From NCBI RefSeq assembly GCF_000004825.1, contig NW_008805070.1:2206873-2270872 (forward strand): a stretch of DNA of 64,000 bases. Reading direction: 5' to 3'. How positions within the stretch are numbered: position 1 is the first letter of the stretch; each line of letters begins with the position of its first letter. This stretch comes from Heterostelium album PN500. Lineage: Eukaryota > Evosea > Eumycetozoa > Acytosteliales > Acytosteliaceae. Of this stretch, positions 1 to 8,595 are shown in pieces. The translations under genes were made by a program, and so were the position numbers. The notes below the pieces were generated by a model. That model worked only from the letters and a program-made list of their open reading frames with translations, did no database searches and had not been told where the DNA came from.

Positions 1-1
1 T

Positions 2-292
2 GAATGGCCAATTGATCCAGCAGTAAAAGAGAGTATCGATAGAGATATTAAGTTGTTCAAGTATCAAGATAGAAAGAGCGAGATCTCAATTGTCGGTGTG
101 GAGTCTAAATCAATGACACAAGCCAAATTCATTGAGCAACTCTCAAAGTGTCTATTGACAGAACAAGAACTATCACTAGGTCCAAATCAATGGGAATCCA
201 CTTTTATTAATCCATTTATCGCTATTTTACCAAAAGAAGATGATGAAGATCAAGAAGAAGAAGAAGAAGAAGAAGAAACAACACAAAATTAA
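2..292 (+). CDS. CobW/G3E-family GTPase, C-terminal end (partial)
   Basis: The frame is open from the left edge, so only the last 96 or so residues are present. They resemble the CobW C-terminal domain: a WPIDP-like opening, a strand SEISIVGV, then CLLTEQELSLGPNQWES, which matches the family pattern CLLTDEE-ALGP-W. Family members are zinc or cobalt metallochaperone GTPases; the nucleotide-binding half lies outside the window. The protein ends in a run of acidic residues after the domain, a typical dictyostelid low-complexity tail. The metal specificity cannot be judged from this fragment. Confidence 0.75.
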   Translation, partial: EWPIDPAVKESIDRDIKLFKYQDRKSEISIVGVESKSMTQAKFIEQLSKCLLTEQELSLGPNQWESTFINPFIAILPKEDDEDQEEEEEEEETTQN

Positions 293-682
293 TTAAAAAA
301 AAACAAAAAACAAAACAAATAATAATTTTATAAATAATAATAATTGTTTTTTTTTTTTTTCCAAGTCAGTTGGTTGTACCAAAATCAATAGATTTTCAGA
401 TCGACAACGAATTGCAATAAAATTAAAAAAATCCTCCCAAAAATTGATGAGCAAACAAACAAGTGTCTTTTTTTTTTTTTTTTTGATATTTTTTTTTAAA
501 AGTTTTTTTTTAAAATAAAAAAGTTATAAATTGATATTTTAAATTATATATATATATTTTTAAATTAATTTTATTTATATTTCCCTTTTTTAATTATTAT
601 TATTTGTTATTTTTTATTATTAAAAATAGTTAAAAAGTAAAATAATTTATTCTTTTTTTTTTTTTTAATAATAATAATAATA
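293..682. other. Intergenic spacer, AT-rich
   Basis: Spacer between the CobW 3' end and the next start. It holds several T homopolymers (near 347-360 and 470-484) and an AT-only run just before the ATG, as expected for a dictyostelid promoter. No gene or RNA is recognised. Confidence 0.6.
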
Positions 683-2431
683 ATGGATAATAGTAATAAT
701 AATAGTAATAGTAGTAGTAATGGTGGCCAAAATGAAAAAGTGATTGTTGTTAGTTGTTGTGGAGGAGGTAGTGTTGTTAGAGACCTAAATAATGCACCGA
801 TAGCCACCATCGTAACACAGAGTAGTTGTTGTGGTCCAGAATGTAATTGTTTGGCTAAACAACAATTTCAGTTATTACAGCAACAACAGTTACAACAGCA
901 ACAACAACAGCTACAGAAACTAAAGACATCATCACCAAAATTAGAATCGGAGAGGGACAGTAATAGATATCAATATAATAGTAATGATAATGAAGATGAC
1001 CATAATCATGACAATGAAAATGACAATGACAATGAAAATGAGGATCAGAGAAGCAGTAGAGATAGTAGTAGTAGCAGTAGCAGTAACGGTAGAAATAAAA
1101 ATACAACTGGTAATAGTAACTCTTCTACACCTCCACTACAACAAACTCAACAACAACAACAACAACAGACAAAAAGTTGTTGTGCAAACTGTTGTAAAGA
1201 AGGACGTAACAATGGAAGAGCTTGTCTATGTCAAGTACCCTCGAACCAGAGAAGAGGTAAACTAGGTGAAAATGGTTGTGTAGCTTGTGGTTGTAATGGT
1301 TGTCATCCACAAGATTTAGAAGATCAAAAGAATAATAAATTAAATAACAACAACAATAACAATAGTAATAGTAATAGTAAACAAAGAACACAACAACCAA
1401 GTGATAATGATAGCAGTGTAACTCTTAAGAATGGATGTTGTAAACCATGTATGAAAGCATTCAGTGAAAATGGAAAAGCTTGTCTATGTCAAGTGCCATC
1501 GTCGGTGAGAAAGGGTGTGTTGCCAGACGGTGGATGTAAGATTTGCAAGTGTAGAGGTTGTCATCCCGAAGAGATAGTACCTAGAAAACATCATAGTAAT
1601 CAACATCATCATCAACAACAAATGCAAAATCATCATCACAATAGCAATAATAATCATCATCAACAACAACAACAACAACAACTACCACCTTCACATCATA
1701 TGTTTAAACAACTACACAATCAACACCCGATGGCAATGGACGATGCCATCTTTTTCCCATATCCAATGTTTCCGCCTTATCCACTGGCGGCAGCAGCAGC
1801 AGCGGCAGCAGCATATAGCTCGAGAATCAGAGCAGAGGGAATACTACCGTATCCATTGCCACATCACCAACTTGGCGCGACAGAGTATGATTTGCCGCCA
1901 GCGTATCCTCATCGATGGGAAGACCCAGACAATCATTTTTATCAAGACGAACACGAAGATGGCTACAGACGATCGAGAAGACCGAGCGGCGGACCACCTA
2001 CCAATAGAGATCACACAAAAACACCGTACGACAGAAAACAAAACAATGGCAGAGCATCAGAATATCATAGTGGTGGTGTATCAGAGAAACAACAACAATC
2101 ATCAAGGTACAGTAACGGTAGTAGTTACAGAAACAATAGTTTAGATCGTGAGAAGGATAGAGACAGAGATTTCGATAGGGACAGAAATAGAGAGCGTGAT
2201 AGAGATAGAGATCGTGATCGTGATAGAGACAGAGATAGCGATAGAGAAAGAAATAGTAGCAGCGGCCCACGTGATAGAGATCTAGACCGTGACAGAGTAA
2301 GAGAAAGAAACAGCAGCAGCGGCAGCAATCATCGAGGGGAAAGAGGAGATCGTGACAGAGATATTGATAGAGAAAGAGACTTTGATAATAGATCTAGGAA
2401 TAACAACGAGTATTGGTATAATAGATTATAA
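683..2431 (+). CDS. Protein with two Cys-rich (likely zinc-binding) modules and an Arg/Asp-rich tail
   Basis: An intronless 582-residue protein. Two related modules at about residues 166-211 and 251-297 share the order CC..C, then CLCQVP, a basic R-G-L segment, G-C-x2-C-x-C-x-GCHP. A shorter Cys cluster (CCGPECNC) lies at about 49-56. The eight or so spaced cysteines plus the His of GCHP suggest zinc ligands. Between and around them are Gln, Asn, Ser and His runs, a poly-Ala stretch near residue 375, and from about 490 a tail of alternating RD/RE/DR repeats like those of RNA-processing RD/RE proteins. I do not recognise the module by name. A nuclear, RNA- or DNA-associated role is inferred from the tail only. 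Confidence 0.7.
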   Translation: MDNSNNNSNSSSNGGQNEKVIVVSCCGGGSVVRDLNNAPIATIVTQSSCCGPECNCLAKQQFQLLQQQQLQQQQQQLQKLKTSSPKLESERDSNRYQYNSNDNEDDHNHDNENDNDNENEDQRSSRDSSSSSSSNGRNKNTTGNSNSSTPPLQQTQQQQQQQTKSCCANCCKEGRNNGRACLCQVPSNQRRGKLGENGCVACGCNGCHPQDLEDQKNNKLNNNNNNNSNSNSKQRTQQPSDNDSSVTLKNGCCKPCMKAFSENGKACLCQVPSSVRKGVLPDGGCKICKCRGCHPEEIVPRKHHSNQHHHQQQMQNHHHNSNNNHHQQQQQQQLPPSHHMFKQLHNQHPMAMDDAIFFPYPMFPPYPLAAAAAAAAAYSSRIRAEGILPYPLPHHQLGATEYDLPPAYPHRWEDPDNHFYQDEHEDGYRRSRRPSGGPPTNRDHTKTPYDRKQNNGRASEYHSGGVSEKQQQSSRYSNGSSYRNNSLDREKDRDRDFDRDRNRERDRDRDRDRDRDRDSDRERNSSSGPRDRDLDRDRVRERNSSSGSNHRGERGDRDRDIDRERDFDNRSRNNNEYWYNRL

Positions 2432-2949
2432 TAATTAAGTTTATTTGTTTAAAAATTCAATAAAATATAATGTAAAAAAAAAAAACATCAAACCAATCAG
2501 CTCGTCGCATCTAAGATGGGTAATATGATTTATCATTTTGAAACAAAAACAAAACATAAAAAAAAATTCAATCTCTCTCTATGCCTCTCGAACATCTTAA
2601 TTAAACGAACGAATCATGATTTTTGAAAATTAAAATCTCGTGCAAATTTATGTTCATGATATTGATTGAATAGACACCGTTTTTTTTTCATATTCTTTGC
2701 AGATTGTGTGTGCTGAAACCAAACTCAAGTTCAAATTTATTTTAATTTAATAAAAAAAAAAGGTAACTTTTGTATGGGTTAGGTTGTCAAATTTCCAAAT
2801 GTTATCAAATGAATGATTATAATAATCAAGATTTCTTATTCAAATCCCTCATCAGAATTAGTATAAATAAGACTTGCAAGTAAAGAAAAGAATCACTTCA
2901 AAAAGTATTTACTCGTCTTCAATATTATTATTGTTATTTTCAAAATAAA
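2432..2949. other. Intergenic spacer
   Basis: AT-rich spacer with no coding signal. Its downstream end carries the TATA-like element annotated separately for the deaminase gene. Confidence 0.5.
2862..2869 (+). promoter_or_regulatory. TATA box-like element of the secreted deaminase gene
   Basis: The sequence TATAAATA stands about 80 bases before the ATG at 2950, in the usual place for a dictyostelid TATA element followed by an AT-rich initiator. Confidence 0.45.
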
Positions 2950-3954
2950 ATGAAATATTTATTACTTGCAGTTGTTATTCTTTGTATCACTTTGGTTCAA
3001 GGTCAAACCAATACACCATGTACTCCAGAGGTTGGATATTCTCCATGTCCACGTTGTGTTTACAGAACTCAAGATGCCAGAGATGAGTGTTATATGAGAA
3101 TAGCACTTGCATTTGGTGTTACATTGAACAGAGAGTAAATATCAAATTTAATTAATCTATTGTAGTTTTTAAATTAATTATTATATTCTTATTTACCGAT
3201 TTATTTATAACTTGTAACAATAGACGTCCATATGGTGCAATCATTGTTAATCATGTTAGCAACAACATCTCTTGCTATGGTGTTAATTCTGGTAATGATA
3301 ACGTCCTCAGTCACGGAGAAATAGCTGCTTTTAATAATTGTACTAAATTGTACCCAAGTCCAACCGGAAATGATCGTACAAATCCAGGTATTAACTGGGG
3401 TATGTATAAAAAAATTAAACTAAAGTGAACAAATTCAATGTATTATCTATAAAATGATAGATATATGTTGTTTATATGCAATATATCATTAACTTACTCT
3501 ATTTTTCTTAATTCTAGCAAATCATACATTATATACCTCTGCTGAGGTAAGTAAATCGATAAGATTTTGAAACCAGTACATAAATACTAATTAACCTATT
3601 TAGCCATGTCCAATGTGCGCAGCTGCTTCTGTATGGAGAGGTCTTGGCCGTATGGTATATGGAACAGATATTCCAACACTTGCCCGTATTGGTTCGAAGC
3701 AAATTACCATTAGAACCAGAGAGATTTACAGTAACAGTATCTTGTCTCTCTTTAAGACTGGTGCTCAAGGTGTCCAAGGTTCCAACTATGTTCCACTATT
3801 GAAAGAGTCTGTTTTGAAAGAAGAATGTGACAGAGCCTTCTACACTGCTTTTGGTTATGCATACCCACCAGTTGGTTACAAAGCCTGTGAAGATGTCTTT
3901 GCTAACGAGTACGGACAATGTGGTCATGATCATGGTTATGGTTTCAATCAATAA
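2950..3954 (+). CDS. Secreted cytidine/guanine deaminase-family protein
   Basis: Four exons (2950-3134, 3224-3399, 3518-3546, 3604-3954) join in frame to 246 residues. The first 19 or so residues are a signal peptide (MKYLLLAVVILCITLVQG). Zinc and catalytic motifs of the CMP/dCMP deaminase superfamily follow: HGEIAAF (the HxE motif with the proton-shuttle Glu) in exon 2 and PCPMCAAA (PCxxC zinc ligands) across the exon 3/4 join. NHTLYTSAEPCPMC is closest to the guanine deaminase/TadA branch, though the substrate is not fixed by sequence. The fold normally works in the cytosol, so an N-terminal signal points to secretion or the endolysosome. Extra Cys residues at the N and C ends would suit disulfides. 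It is probably a secreted base or nucleoside scavenging enzyme, which is inference. Confidence 0.85.
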
Positions 3955-4308
3955 ACCAAAAATTAAAAGAATAAAAGTTATCTAGTATTTATTCAAATTT
4001 CCCTGTATCATATTACAACTTAAAATTAATGCAAATACTTGTAAATAAAAAAAATTATATTGAACGAAAATGGTTCCCAAATTTTTTATTTTTTTTTTCT
4101 CTGTAACTAAATGGATCTTGTGCTTCTAAATTTAATTAGAATCTCTTTTTGTTTAAAAAAATTATAGTGGTTGGTCAAATTTTCTTATGTTTTTAAATGG
4201 AACATTTTTATTTTATTAGACAAAACTCGGGGTTGTGATTATATTTATTCATTTTCTTTCAGTGCAATTGCTGTTGTACAGTACATACTCATAAATAGTT
4301 ATTACAAA
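3955..4308. other. Intergenic spacer upstream of the arsenic gene
   Basis: AT-rich spacer. The arsenic-gene frame stays open back to 4171 but has no ATG there, and the hydrophobic AT-driven translation does not look like protein. I treat it as promoter and leader. Confidence 0.5.
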
Positions 4309-5886
4309 ATGATGAAAGGACTTTCACTTGTAGATAAATTGCTTCCTTTATGGATACTATTGTTTATGACAGCTGGTATCCTAATTGGTTACTATGTACC
4401 ATCGGTAGAAGATGCATTCTCTCGATCCACTCTAGCTAGTGTTTCACTTCCAATCGCAGTTGGGTTACTCTTGATGATGTATCCTGTGTTTTGTCGTATA
4501 CACTATGAGAAGTTGGCAAGCAAGTTTGTCAAAGACAGAAGCTTCTTTATCAGACAAATCGGTGTGTCTTTGGTGGTCAATTGGATCGTTGCACCTTTGG
4601 TGATGGTCGCAATTGCCTGGGCGACACTACCAGACCTCGTTCACTACAGAAGCGGTGTCATCTTGGTTGGTGTAGCGCGTTGCATTGCAATGGTTCTCAT
4701 TTGGAATCATCTTGCGAAAGGAAACGATGAGTTTTGCGCGCTGGTTGTTGCCATTAACTCTGTCATCCAAATGTTCTTCTATGGTCCATTAAGTTACTTC
4801 TTTGTTGTTATTCTTGGAGGTGGCAGCAATATTCACATCAACATGTGGACTGTTATACGTAGTGTCTTAATCTATATGGGCATTCCATTGGTTGCTGGTA
4901 TCCTAACTCGTTTCAGCTTCAAGCGGTTCGCATGGTATGAGCGATACTATCTACCTGAAGTCGGTAGGATGTCACTACTTGCATTACTCTATGTTATCAT
5001 TGTTATGTTTGCTATTCAGGGTCGCCAGATCATCGATAACATTGGTGAGGTTATAAGAACTTCAGTGCCGCTGCTCATCTACTTTATGGTAATGTTTACT
5101 TCGATCTTTGTCTACTGCTACAAGACTCAGGTTCCCTATGAAATTGCTGTACCACAATCATTCACAGCCGCCTCGAACAACTTTGAATTGGCAATTGCAG
5201 TTGCTGTTGGAACGTATGGTATTCAATCGAAGGAAGCACTCGCAGCAACCATTGGTCCTCTCATTGAGGTTCCAGTTTTAGTTGCTCTAGTCTACGTCGC
5301 TCTCTTTATTCAGAAGCGTTGGTATCACAAGATTAAAAAATCTAGCGAAAATGGTAATCAGTTGGAGGAAACTGTACAGCAACAAGTGTTTCAACAACCT
5401 GATAAAGAGGAAAATGTCAGGTGTTGCCTTGATAATAATGAGTGCTGTGATATTCCATCAATTCCACCAAAGGAATCGATACTGAGAAATAGAAAGAAAA
5501 TCATATTTGCCTGTGTTCATAATGCCGGTAGATCACAGATGGCAGCTACATTCTTTAAACTTCACAACCGTCACACTGACACTGTCGGTGTATCGGCAGG
5601 TACTAATCCAGCGGACCATGTCCATCCTGTTGTGCAAGAGACCATGTCAGAGCTTGGCATCGACCTTTCCAGCAATGTACCTAAAAAGTTAACAAAAGAG
5701 TTGGCAACTGAGTCATGTATGATTGTCACAATGGGTTGTGAAGAACAGTGTCCCTATGTACTAGGTGTTAAAATAGTAGACTGGCATATTGAAGATCCAA
5801 AGAATAAACCAGCAGACCAAGTGAGACTCATTCGTGACGACATTGAAAATCGAATCAAGGAATTTGTCAAAAAACCGTGTTGCTAA
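4309..5886 (+). CDS. ACR3 arsenite efflux pump fused to ArsC arsenate reductase
   Basis: An intronless 525-residue fusion. Residues 1-345 or so are an ACR3-type (BASS superfamily) arsenite permease with about ten membrane helices, including the conserved GVARCIAMVLIWN segment. After a linker with clustered Cys (VRCC..NNECCD), residues 395-525 form a low-molecular-weight-phosphatase-fold arsenate reductase: KKIIFACVHNAGRSQMA is the CxxNxxRSQ P-loop and SAGT the second conserved block. Redox cysteines follow (MGCEEQCP), with a C-terminal CC. ArsC would reduce As(V) to As(III), which the attached pump exports. ACR3-ArsC fusions are known in actinobacteria, so transfer from bacteria is plausible. 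The start is the ATG pair at 4309/4312, just before LSLVDKLLPLW. Confidence 0.92.
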   Translation: MMKGLSLVDKLLPLWILLFMTAGILIGYYVPSVEDAFSRSTLASVSLPIAVGLLLMMYPVFCRIHYEKLASKFVKDRSFFIRQIGVSLVVNWIVAPLVMVAIAWATLPDLVHYRSGVILVGVARCIAMVLIWNHLAKGNDEFCALVVAINSVIQMFFYGPLSYFFVVILGGGSNIHINMWTVIRSVLIYMGIPLVAGILTRFSFKRFAWYERYYLPEVGRMSLLALLYVIIVMFAIQGRQIIDNIGEVIRTSVPLLIYFMVMFTSIFVYCYKTQVPYEIAVPQSFTAASNNFELAIAVAVGTYGIQSKEALAATIGPLIEVPVLVALVYVALFIQKRWYHKIKKSSENGNQLEETVQQQVFQQPDKEENVRCCLDNNECCDIPSIPPKESILRNRKKIIFACVHNAGRSQMAATFFKLHNRHTDTVGVSAGTNPADHVHPVVQETMSELGIDLSSNVPKKLTKELATESCMIVTMGCEEQCPYVLGVKIVDWHIEDPKNKPADQVRLIRDDIENRIKEFVKKPCC

Positions 5887-6364
5887 AAAAAACAATTTTG
5901 GAAAGATTTAATAAATACTTTATTTATTTTGTATACTATCAAAGAAATGATATAGTCCACTAGAATAATGTCAGAGAACATATCAATGACAAGAAGAGGA
6001 TGAAAACAATTGCCGTTACCCTTTGTATTTCAAAAGTTTCACTACTTTATCATCCAATGAATTGGCTCGTTGTTAAAAATTGGTGGAACATCGTCAATAA
6101 CTACTTGAAACAAATTCATTATCTCAACTACAAATAAGAAGTTCATTTTTTCATCATCAAATTCAAAGAAACTCTCAACATACAGTTCAAACTTTTATTA
6201 ATAAATTGTAAAAATAGACAAATTAAATTACAAAATTAATTTTATTATACATATTTTTTTGTTGAATTTTACATCAAGGTTGGATGGATTCAATTTAAAT
6301 GGAAACGATAGATATTATTATTATTATTTAATTTTCTATATATTATTATTATTATTGTTATATA
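5887..6364. other. Convergent 3' spacer
   Basis: Spacer between two converging genes. AT-rich, with poly(A) signals in both directions (AATAAA near 5910 on the plus strand). No gene seen. Confidence 0.5.
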
Positions 6365-7107
6365 TTATTCATAATTATATTTTGATATTTCTTTTAATAC
6401 TAAATCCATACAATCTTTAACATTTGTATTTGTTTTTGCGCTTGTTTCTATAAACGGACAATGAAACTCATCGGCCAATGCTTTACCCTCTGACGCTGGA
6501 ACCTGCCTGTCCTTCTCCATGTCACATTTGTTGCCAACGATGATCATTGGTATATTCTCTGAATCTTTTGCCCACAAAATCTTTTCTCGCAAATCTTTTA
6601 GTCTTTGGAAACTCTCCTTTGATGTGATACTGTAGATACAAATAAAACCTTCACCAACTCTGATCGATTTATCTTGAACACCCGACGCATACTCCTCCTG
6701 ACCAGCAGTATCTAGAATCTCCAGAGTAATCTCTTTGCCATCGATCTGATAATCTTTTTTATATGCATCCTCTACCGTTGGATCATAGTCCGTTACAAAT
6801 CTATCTGAAACAAATCTAATACTTATACTTGTCTAAAAGTTGAGAAAAAAATAAATGGTTTGTTAGTCAAGTTCAGTCATAAAGGAGAATAAATAAAAAC
6901 TATTTTCATAAAAATAAAACTATAAATAATAAAAAAATAAAAAAAAAAGATTATAATTATATTATTATTTACTTTTCCAACACCACCTTGTCCTAACATG
7001 ACAAGTTTATATTGTTTTCCTTGAACAAATCCGATTGGTTCTTTTTTGACATCCGCTCCGATTTCGACTTTTGTAACTTTTTTTTTCTTTGAAGCATTAT
7101 TTCCCAT
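6365..7107 (-). CDS. Ras-family small GTPase with N-terminal myristoylation signal
   Basis: Two exons (7107-6973 and 6832-6365) join between GVGK and TS, giving 200 residues. All G boxes are present: GQGGVGKTS (G1), DPTVED effector loop with the G2 Thr, DTAGQEEYA (G3), NKCD (G4), ETSAK (G5). Overall it is closest to Ras/Rap. Two things are odd. The protein has an N-terminal extension of about 30 residues beginning MGNNASKKKK, a classical N-myristoylation plus polybasic signal (Gly2, Ser6, Lys7). It also ends ...ISKYNYE with no C-terminal Cys or CAAX box. Membrane attachment would therefore be by myristate at the N-terminus, as in Arf proteins, instead of prenylation. The catalytic Gln (Q61 equivalent) and Gly12 equivalent are intact. 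Confidence 0.93.
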
Positions 7108-7906
7108 ATTTACTAACTCTGTTGGTTTTTACTATAGATAGTTATGTCTGTTTTATAAAAATATTATAATTAAAAAAATGTAAAATGATACAAAATATAT
7201 AATGGTATTTGATATTGATGTGATAAATGCAACTCCAATTTAATAATCACTTGTGATAAAAAAATAAATATAAATTGGTGTCCTTTTGAATAACTAAAAT
7301 TAATTAATTGATTGATTATATTATATTATTGTTTCTTGTTGGGTCCTTTTTTTTTTTTTTTTTTTTTTTGAGAGGAATAGTTAAAGAATGGTATGATGCG
7401 TTTGTTTGTTGGTTTGATTGTTTCCCTTTTTGTTTGCTGTTAAAGAGTTGGATAAATTAGATTAGATTGTGTATCCGGAAATTTAGTCAAGAGATTTTGA
7501 AATCAACAACCAAAAATTTGATTATGTTTTGGTAAATGAATGTTGACCAGAAATGAATATGGTTTTTTGTTTTGTTTTTTGAACAAATAGAAAACTATGT
7601 TTGGAGGATGAGGAACAACAAAAAAATATATATAAAAGTAATAAATATTTATAACATTAATAAAATATATGTGTAGTAATACAGATGGAAAAGATTCAAA
7701 AATGGGGAGTGAAAATGCAATTGAATTGATTAAATGGTTTTGATGATGATGATGATAATAGTGATGATGGATAATTTATTATTACATTACTATTTTGCAA
7801 CCACACACCACACTTCTCGCATTCACTCACACACACATACATATATAGAGAGAGCAAAGCAAAGTTGTAATAAAATAATAATTATTATATTAAATATTTG
7901 TAAAGG
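7108..7906. other. Divergent promoter region with poly(T) tract
   Basis: Upstream of the Ras gene. It contains an uninterrupted run of 23 T at 7347-7369 and a CA-rich run near 7800-7840. No coding signal is recognised. Confidence 0.5.
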
Positions 7907-8107
7907 ATGAATGAAGAGTGTGTTACTAACATTATTACTATTATTCTATTATTATGTGGATTTATTTTTTTTATTGTTATTATTATTTTAATGTATAAAG
8001 GTAAACTTGCTCCAAAAAGATATAATAGTATAGTTTATTTTTATTTTTTGTGGTATAGTGGGTGTGTGAGAGCTATACGTAGTAATAAACTTGATTGCAG
8101 CTTTTAA
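7907..8107 (+). CDS. Possible small single-pass membrane protein
   Basis: An ATG-initiated 66-residue ORF. A hydrophobic segment at residues 9-30 (IITIILLLCGFIFFIVIIIL) is followed by basic residues (YKGKLAPKR), which would give a single membrane span with a cytosolic basic tail. AT-rich DNA readily produces hydrophobic translations, so this may be chance. No family is recognised. Confidence 0.25.
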   Translation: MNEECVTNIITIILLLCGFIFFIVIIILMYKGKLAPKRYNSIVYFYFLWYSGCVRAIRSNKLDCSF

Positions 8108-8595
8108 ATGCAAAGTGCCGAGAGATCACCTGTTTGTTTTTCTATATCATAACACACACAAAATAGTCTATATATGTATTTATTTAAAATGTGACTGTGA
8201 CTATTGATGAAAATGGTAGTGTTTATATGTAGTATATCGTATTGATTGTTGTTGTTGTTATTGTTATTGTTGTTGTCGCTGTTTATCTATTTGAAGACAT
8301 ACAATAAGCTTAGCTTCCCTTCACTCACTCCTAATACTATATTTATCTTTATATCTGGTATCAAAAAAACAAAAAAAAAAATTAAAAATTAAAAATTAAT
8401 TAAATATTTGACCAAAAAAATAAACATAAGATTGCAATTTTTTGAAAAAAAAAAACCAAAACAAAATAAAAAAAAGAATTTGATAAATTGCTTGTATTAA
8501 ATAATTTAACTATTGTATATTTGGCATAAAATTAGCATTATTATTATTATAATGAAAGATTAGATTACATTGTTTTGTTGTTGTTTTTTTTTGTT
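8108..8595. other. Intergenic spacer
   Basis: AT-rich with homopolymers. It serves as the 3' region of the RhoGAP gene on the minus strand. Nothing else seen. Confidence 0.45.

Noticed and set aside
4171-4308. Upstream extension of the arsenic fusion
   Set aside because: No ATG, and the translation is AT-driven hydrophobic sequence. The ACR3 family start fits the ATG at 4309.
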